Source: Pseudobowmanella sp964228145 (GTDB lineage: Bacteria; Pseudomonadota; Gammaproteobacteria; Enterobacterales; Alteromonadaceae). From it: 20,252 bases of DNA. The DNA is taken from the NCBI GenBank assembly GCA_964228145.1, contig CAXQZJ010000101.1:1-20252 (forward strand), given 5' to 3'. A model generated the notes under the pieces. The model was not told the origin of the DNA. It saw nothing but the letters and a program-made list of their open reading frames with translations, and searched no databases. Both the position numbers and the translations under genes were made by a program. Of this stretch, positions 15,910 to 20,252 are shown piece after piece. Numbering within the stretch: the stretch's first letter is position 1; each line of letters begins with the position of its first letter.

Positions 15910-16997
15910 AGTTCACCAATGAGAGAACCATAAACGTCTTGCCAGTGTTGCGTCGCTATGCAGATATCAAATCGCTGGTGAGCAATCTGATTGGCATGTT
16001 GAGCAAGACGACGTCGGGCAGATGTGTCTAAAAGATAAAATTTTCGCAACGCCTGCACCATCGCGACACTGTCACCCGCGGGGGTCAGGTAGCCGCTTCT
16101 GCCGCTATCAACGATCTCCGCGCTACCGCCGACATTTGTCGCTATGACAGGGGTTTTATATGCACCGGCTTCAATCAGTACTGTCGGCAAACCTTCGTGA
16201 TGGGATGTTTGTACTAAAACGTCAATGTTGGAGAAAAAACTCTTCAAATCAGAGATTAATCCCAACATCACAACCTGATTAGTTAACTCGTGCTCGGATA
16301 TAAACTGATTAACGTATTGTGCTTTTTCTCCGTCACCCGCGATGAACAGTTTAAAAGGGATACCACAACGTTTTAATTCCAGCGCCACCTGGCAGAGTTG
16401 CTCGAGGTTTTTCTCTGGACGCAACTTAGCTAAAAATCCAATGCGCAAAAAATTGGGGTCAATAACCTGATCATCAATGCTCTCTGGGGCAGGGAGTTCG
16501 ATACCATTGTATGTCACTATATCGTTTGGTCCGAACAGTCCTTCTTGCTGATATTTAATTAATCCTGCATGGGATACTTGGGTATTGATGTCTGCAATGC
16601 CTTTGGTTTTCTTATACAACCAGTGGAGTTTTCCTGAAACCTCAAACACACTGTGAGCCGTACAGATAAGACGAAAGCGCAGAAGCGGTTTGATCAGTCT
16701 CGCTAGCAAATTGGCATGAACCATATGGCTATGAACCAGATCAGGTCCGATACGTTTGAACAGTGCTAGAGCTTTAAACCAATCAGCAGGCCTCAGCTTA
16801 CCCCGCTGCATACCCAGTGTATGAAATTGAAATTTAACCTGTGCCACATCAAACCACGGCTCAGATACTGACAGCATCGACACCACATGAACGTCGAAGT
16901 CATCAGCAAATTCAGTCGCTAAATTCGCGACCTGTAATTCCGCTCCCCCCTTATCGAAGCAGGTTATCAGGTAAACGAGTGTTTTCTTTTTTGTCAT
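15906..16997 (-). CDS. GT4-family glycosyltransferase
   Basis: GT-B enzyme of 363 residues for assembly of the repeat unit on the inner face of the membrane. Features are the N-terminal glycine-rich loop FDKGGAELQVANLA (14-27), PDLVHSHMVHANLL (85-98), the donor-binding LAKLRPEKN (189-197), GDGE (221-224) and the EX7E segment HHEGLPTVLIEAG (266-278, Glu268/Glu276). The donor and acceptor are not predictable. Its ATG at 16997 lies inside the end of the sulfotransferase-like gene, an overlap of 47 bases, the longest in the operon. No later in-frame Met would keep the N-terminal Rossmann strand, so the long overlap is probably real. Confidence 0.88.
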   Translation of the reverse strand: MTKKKTLVYLITCFDKGGAELQVANLATEFADDFDVHVVSMLSVSEPWFDVAQVKFQFHTLGMQRGKLRPADWFKALALFKRIGPDLVHSHMVHANLLARLIKPLLRFRLICTAHSVFEVSGKLHWLYKKTKGIADINTQVSHAGLIKYQQEGLFGPNDIVTYNGIELPAPESIDDQVIDPNFLRIGFLAKLRPEKNLEQLCQVALELKRCGIPFKLFIAGDGEKAQYVNQFISEHELTNQVVMLGLISDLKSFFSNIDVLVQTSHHEGLPTVLIEAGAYKTPVIATNVGGSAEIVDSGRSGYLTPAGDSVAMVQALRKFYLLDTSARRRLAQHANQIAHQRFDICIATQHWQDVYGSLIGEL

Positions 16998-17739
16998 TGT
17001 TATTCTTATATTGAAAATGTCTCGCGGTTTTTCCTTGGTACAATGTCTTTTCCTGGTCCAAAAGCGGACATTGCTTTACAAATGTTTTGTACAAATCACC
17101 GTACCACTTTTTTTCTCCACGATTTGCGCTAACTTGCTTAATCGACTGTCCTAAAAAGTCACTCAGAGCTTGAAGGTTTGATTCAAGGTCTTCAAGGCGC
17201 ACAACAAACAATCTGTATTTCTGATTTTCAATCACTTGAGCTTGGCCAGGTGTAAAACCGTGCTTAAAGATATCAATACCTGTTAACCGGCGTATCTCAT
17301 TATCGAACCAATGCTCGGCGTAATCGTGGTTGAAAAAATCCCGATAACATTCAATCAGCAGGTCCAGGCCTTCCGTTTTCGCATTAGCATCAAACTGACG
17401 AATGTAAGCAGATAGCCAATGGGCAAGATCCTGAAAATACATAGAGCGATTGCGCGCGATGGGGTCTCGGACCACACTAACAATATTAACTTTTGTTCTT
17501 CGCTTAATCGCCCAACGTTTAAAGAAAAAAGGCAACTCATATCGGACCCAGCCCTTAACACCGCGGCGCTGAATATTAAAATGAGGTGGACAGGTACTGT
17601 TAGCATACAAGGTGTGAATGTTTATCGCGCCTTTTAAGCTATGCTCGAGCATTGTCGAACCCACCTTACCCATTTGGTAGATAAGTGGTCTTGACTCATC
17701 ACGGTACTCACTAACCATGTCGGTAAATCTTTTCAACAC
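16951..17739 (-). CDS. NKWYS-type sulfotransferase-like capsular polysaccharide protein
   Basis: The 262 residues show a sulfotransferase-like P-loop near the N-terminus, YQMGKVGSTML (21-31), in the place of the 5'-phosphosulfate loop. A second segment VSVVRDPIARNRSMYF (87-102) corresponds to the 3'-phosphate site. The segment ANRGEKKWYGDLYKTF (205-220) matches the NKWYS signature of the 'putative capsular polysaccharide synthesis' family. Sulfation of the polysaccharide from PAPS is plausible, but the family has little biochemistry behind it. The start is GTG at 17739 with GAGGA about eight bases upstream, touching the flippase stop (TAGTG). The hydrophilic C-terminal tail overlaps the next gene by 47 bases. 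Confidence 0.78.
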   Translation of the reverse strand: MLKRFTDMVSEYRDESRPLIYQMGKVGSTMLEHSLKGAINIHTLYANSTCPPHFNIQRRGVKGWVRYELPFFFKRWAIKRRTKVNIVSVVRDPIARNRSMYFQDLAHWLSAYIRQFDANAKTEGLDLLIECYRDFFNHDYAEHWFDNEIRRLTGIDIFKHGFTPGQAQVIENQKYRLFVVRLEDLESNLQALSDFLGQSIKQVSANRGEKKWYGDLYKTFVKQCPLLDQEKTLYQGKTARHFQYKNNNDKKENTRLPDNLLR

Positions 17740-18983
17740 TAAGGAATCCTCACGCTAGGCAGACAAAAGAATCCATGTCGCAAGCGCACAACAAAGAATG
17801 CTCCGATGTTCTGAAGCGCGACGGTAAGGCTCAATGCCACAGCACCTCCCAGCACTCCCCACCATAAGGTCAACACTGGCACAGTAACTAATAAAAATAA
17901 GCAGACCAACAAGCTCAAAAATTTAAGATCGCGCTCATAGCCAGACATCTTCAATAATTGCTGTGACGGACCCGTTATCGCATTGATCAACTGTCCTACT
18001 ACCAACACCGTTAATAACTCCCCACCATCAGAAAAAGAATCACCGTAAAGGCTCATCACTTGCTCAGGGAACACCAATAAGGCAGCCAAAAAAGGTAGCC
18101 CAACCAAAACCGACAACAAACTCGCCAGTTGCGCCTGACGTTTAAATCCGTCGAGATCTCCAGCCGCATAGCGCTGTGCGAAACGGGGCGCAACGACGAG
18201 GTTAATCGATACTAGTGCAATGCCGACAGATGCAGCCAAGGTATTGGCAGCCGACAATATTGCAAACTGCGGTAAAGTCACGAGACCTGCAACAATCAGC
18301 AGCCCGCCCTGAGCGAGAATAATGCCGATAAGGTCAAGGGAATAAAATTGCCCGGACGCAGGGAGCGCTGCAGGCTTTTGTTCACCTTTAGTGGCTAATC
18401 GTCGCCATATCATTAACGCAGAAACAGCGACACTTGCGAAAAGGCTAAAGATATAGATATACAAAAATACGCTGAAGGTTACATTCAGGAACAGTAACAC
18501 TAAAAGTAAACTCAACGGCACAGCCAGTGATTGTAAGACAGAGCTCACGGTTGCCTGATGAAAGCCCTGTAGTACATGGGTGTTACACAGTAATATTGCG
18601 TGACCATATAATATCGCGGGCAACACCAAGACAATATACTCTGCCTCTTGTGCGTCAAAATAGGCAACTGTCCAATCAAAAAAGACCACTAAGAGTAAAA
18701 CTGTGCATATCCACGCCAAGCTAATTCGCTTTAACGCTGACAACCAGCGACCTTTTATATAACCTTTTTCACTATCTATACTTGTGCACTTAAGCAATAC
18801 AGAGGGCAGCCCTAACGACACCACTAAAACCAGTACGCCCACTACATTCAAAAGTAAAAAGTACTGACCTGCTGTTACCTGGTCAAAATCGCGGGCAACA
18901 AAAATTGCCAGCATCAGAGCACTAAAAGCGCCCGCAAGTCGTGTCGAAGAAGTCAGAAAGAACGGCAGGACGGTTCTCAGCAT
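17739..18983 (-). CDS. Wzx-like lipid-linked oligosaccharide flippase
   Basis: A 414-residue integral membrane protein with about twelve hydrophobic segments spread over its whole length. It has the N-terminal pattern of MOP-superfamily polysaccharide flippases: FFLTSSTRLAGAFSALMLAIFVARDF, in which a transport helix is followed by a short polar turn, and the PSVLLK segment. It would move the undecaprenyl-linked repeat unit to the periplasmic face for the Wzy-like polymerase encoded downstream. It is the first gene of the operon. The ATG at 18983 has no strong ribosome binding site, but no other upstream ATG, GTG or TTG was found in frame close by. Confidence 0.85.
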   Translation of the reverse strand: MLRTVLPFFLTSSTRLAGAFSALMLAIFVARDFDQVTAGQYFLLLNVVGVLVLVVSLGLPSVLLKCTSIDSEKGYIKGRWLSALKRISLAWICTVLLLVVFFDWTVAYFDAQEAEYIVLVLPAILYGHAILLCNTHVLQGFHQATVSSVLQSLAVPLSLLLVLLFLNVTFSVFLYIYIFSLFASVAVSALMIWRRLATKGEQKPAALPASGQFYSLDLIGIILAQGGLLIVAGLVTLPQFAILSAANTLAASVGIALVSINLVVAPRFAQRYAAGDLDGFKRQAQLASLLSVLVGLPFLAALLVFPEQVMSLYGDSFSDGGELLTVLVVGQLINAITGPSQQLLKMSGYERDLKFLSLLVCLFLLVTVPVLTLWWGVLGGAVALSLTVALQNIGAFFVVRLRHGFFCLPSVRIP

Positions 18984-19173
18984 GGCACTATTCGCTGACC
19001 AGTATTCACACAGGATATTTTGGTATTGATCATGATGTTAGGCTTATTCGTTTTGGTTATTGGTGCCTTCTTATAGAAATTTACCATAGCCCGCTAGCCA
19101 TGGAAATGAGTAGATAGGCCCACATCTATAAACAAATTCAATGCCGGTCCGTTTGCGTGATAATAACGGGCAT
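18984..19173 (-). promoter_or_regulatory. Leader region upstream of the polysaccharide operon
   Basis: About 190 non-coding bases between the EF-hand gene terminator and the flippase start. The operon promoter must lie here if the operon is independent. I found -10-like hexamers (TATAAG near 19069-19074, TATAGA near 19125-19130) but no convincing -35 at the right spacing. The JUMPStart/ops element GGCGGTAG is absent. An imperfect inverted repeat lies at 19084-19103 (CCATAGC/GCCATGG). The region is reported by position only; its promoter is not resolved. Confidence 0.35.
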
Positions 19174-19200
19174 AAAAAAGGCGTCCGAAGACGCCCTTTT
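19174..19200 (-). terminator. Intrinsic terminator after the EF-hand gene
   Basis: On the minus strand the arms GGCGTC and GACGCC enclose the tetraloop TTCG and are followed by six T residues; the A-run before the stem can extend the pairing. It begins 14 bases past the stop codon. It insulates the polysaccharide operon from the gene upstream. Confidence 0.92.
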
Positions 19201-19213
19201 CTCATGGTGCTGA

Positions 19214-19801
19214 TTAGTAATCGTCGTTATATTCACCGATTACATAAGATTGATATTCGACGCGAGTAATTACATGGTCGTCGTTGGTATCAATTTCATC
19301 GAAGTTTTCCAACACTTCCGGTTGTTCCGCTTCATTACGTGCTATTTCACCGTCTCGGTCAGCATCCATTTTCATGAAATCGGTTTCAACTTTCGCTTCC
19401 ACTTCCGAATCCATCGTCGTTAGTTCACGTGTGGTTTCTACCTTCTCAGTTTGAGTGACAAGCACATTGGTTTTGTCCTCGCCATCCATATGCTGTTCAC
19501 GCATCTCAATCTCTGCTTCAGTTTGCGCTGAGGCAGTTAATAGATCCGCTTCAAAGGCCTCTGGTGTGGACGATTTAAAATTGTCATATTCTGCATGACT
19601 GATACGGTTATCGCTGTTGGTATCCATGCGAGCAAAGAAATCAATAATGTCATCATCATCAGCCTCTTCGCGAGAAATATAGCCGTTCTCATCATTGTCT
19701 AATGCGGCGAAAGTACTTTCGATAGGATCCACATCATCAGCGGCCAAAGCGCCAAATGCGAACATACCTGAAATTAAAGTTGCTAGTGTTAACTTTTTCA
19801 T
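19214..19801 (-). CDS. Secreted EF-hand (calmodulin-like) calcium-binding protein
   Basis: A 195-residue acidic protein with a signal peptide (1-20, MKKLTLATLISGMFAFGALA). It has four EF-hand loops in two pairs: 35-46 (DNDENGYISREE), 60-71 (DTNSDNRISHAE), 146-157 (DADRDGEIARNE) and 171-182 (DTNDDHVITRVE). A polar, Glu/Thr-rich linker of about 75 residues separates the pairs. Loops 1 and 3 have the central Gly; loops 2 and 4 have Asn and His there, so affinities may differ. It should bind calcium in the periplasm or outside the cell; its partner is unknown. ATG at 19801 has GGAGAAA about eight bases upstream. It is its own transcription unit ahead of the polysaccharide operon, so a functional link is only a guess. 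Confidence 0.9.
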   Translation of the reverse strand: MKKLTLATLISGMFAFGALAADDVDPIESTFAALDNDENGYISREEADDDDIIDFFARMDTNSDNRISHAEYDNFKSSTPEAFEADLLTASAQTEAEIEMREQHMDGEDKTNVLVTQTEKVETTRELTTMDSEVEAKVETDFMKMDADRDGEIARNEAEQPEVLENFDEIDTNDDHVITRVEYQSYVIGEYNDDY

Positions 19802-20164
19802 GAGGTTTCTCCGATTGTTTCCGCTTTATTACTGCTACGGGGTTAAACGTTCGAAGTAACTACATCAGCTTCCATGCCAAAACTAAAAATTCGTAATTTC
19901 AACCACTTAGAAATTTACATTCATTCTGGTATGTAAAATATTCACGGTTGGCAGGAAAGAATTCACCACCTCGACAACAATCCTTGGGTAACAAATCCAC
20001 AATTTAAGCGATGACTCACCATTGTTGACCGGACATCATACACTACACCCTTAGGTCCACCATTGCTGATATACACTTAATCAAGGCGCGATCACTCAGT
20101 ATTGCAGGACCAATACCGAGCAGGGTTGGCTAGCTTACAGAGCCTCACCTACCAGTACGGTGTG
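19802..20164. other. 363-base intergenic region upstream of the EF-hand gene
   Basis: No gene is supported on either strand. It should hold the EF-hand gene promoter: TTGAAA followed after 17 bases by TGGCAT on the minus strand is the best pair seen, but the -10 is poor. A 7-bp inverted repeat with a 10-base centre (TTTACAT at 19914-19920, ATGTAAA at 19931-19937) could be an operator. A hairpin GTATTG/CAATAC near 20097-20114 lacks a T-run, so it is not a clear terminator for the gene beyond. Confidence 0.4.
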
Positions 20165-20252
20165 CTACTTTACTCGCGCTATCAATATTCCCGAACCCAG
20201 GGTGTAGTCTTCGCTGATATATTCGGCTTTAGTGCTGCTATTTAGCTTTGTT
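20165..20252 (-). CDS. Possible C-terminal fragment of an unidentified protein, cut by the window edge
   Basis: One minus-strand frame is open from the window edge for 28 codons to a TAG at 20165-20167, while the other two frames stop early. The translation, with AEYISEDYTLGSG and ending ILIARVK, alternates polar and hydrophobic residues, as a beta-rich or outer-membrane protein would. The stretch is too short to name, and an open frame of this length occurs often by chance. Confidence 0.3.
   Translation of the reverse strand, partial: TKLNSSTKAEYISEDYTLGSGILIARVK

Noticed and set aside
18984..19173. JUMPStart/ops element for RfaH-dependent expression
   Set aside because: The GGCGGTAG core is not present on the minus strand; GGGCTATGG near 19084-19092 is not close enough.
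20017..20077. Two CACCATTG...ACACT stretches as a tandem repeat
   Set aside because: The copies share only short blocks with different internal lengths, which is compatible with chance.

Overview
The window reads as a chromosomal segment of a gammaproteobacterium. At the left end, on the minus strand, lies the order murB-birA-pantothenate kinase-tRNA-Thr(TGT)-tRNA-Tyr(GTA)-tRNA-Gly(TCC)-tRNA-Thr(GGT). This is the arrangement known from Escherichia coli (murB-birA-coaA-thrU-tyrU-glyT-thrT-tufB), except that the kinase here is the type III enzyme CoaX, as in pseudomonads and their marine relatives. A marine Cellvibrionaceae-like or related host is a reasonable guess, but the sequence alone does not fix the genus. 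No insertion sequence, integrase, prophage gene or CRISPR array is visible.

Layout, all genes on the minus strand and therefore read from right to left. (1) 20165-20252: possible end of a gene cut by the window edge. (2) 19214-19801: a secreted four-EF-hand protein closed by a strong intrinsic terminator (19174-19200). (3) 18983 down to 3576: one tightly packed 13-gene operon for an exported polysaccharide, most junctions overlapping by 1-20 bases. (4) 3528 down to 847: murB, birA and coaX. (5) 733 down to 79: a four-tRNA operon with its own promoter (754-782) and a structured 321-base spacer after tRNA-Tyr.

The polysaccharide operon can be read as a pathway. A WbpM/PglF-type UDP-GlcNAc 4,6-dehydratase, a PLP 4-aminotransferase and a PglD-type N-acetyltransferase would make UDP-N,N'-diacetylbacillosamine or a close relative. 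A small PglC-type phosphoglycosyltransferase would load it on undecaprenyl phosphate, and two GT4 glycosyltransferases (one PglA-like) would extend it. An AsnB-type amidotransferase and an NKWYS-type sulfotransferase-like protein are candidate decorating enzymes. A Wzx-like flippase and a Wzy-like polymerase would flip and polymerise the repeat. Export would use a Wzz/BY-kinase-like co-polymerase whose ATPase motifs look broken, a short OPX protein without lipobox or C-terminal helix, and an outer-membrane beta-barrel ending in Phe. The last pair matches the composite OPX/beta-barrel type of translocon rather than classical Wza.

The most interesting points are: the degenerate kinase domain with no partner phosphatase; the composite export pair; the Pgl-type primer sugar set inside a Wzx/Wzy operon; and a repeat of the last 19 bases of tRNA-Tyr (plus 6 flanking bases) 155 bases downstream of the gene, which recalls the rtT repeats of the E. 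coli tyrT operon.
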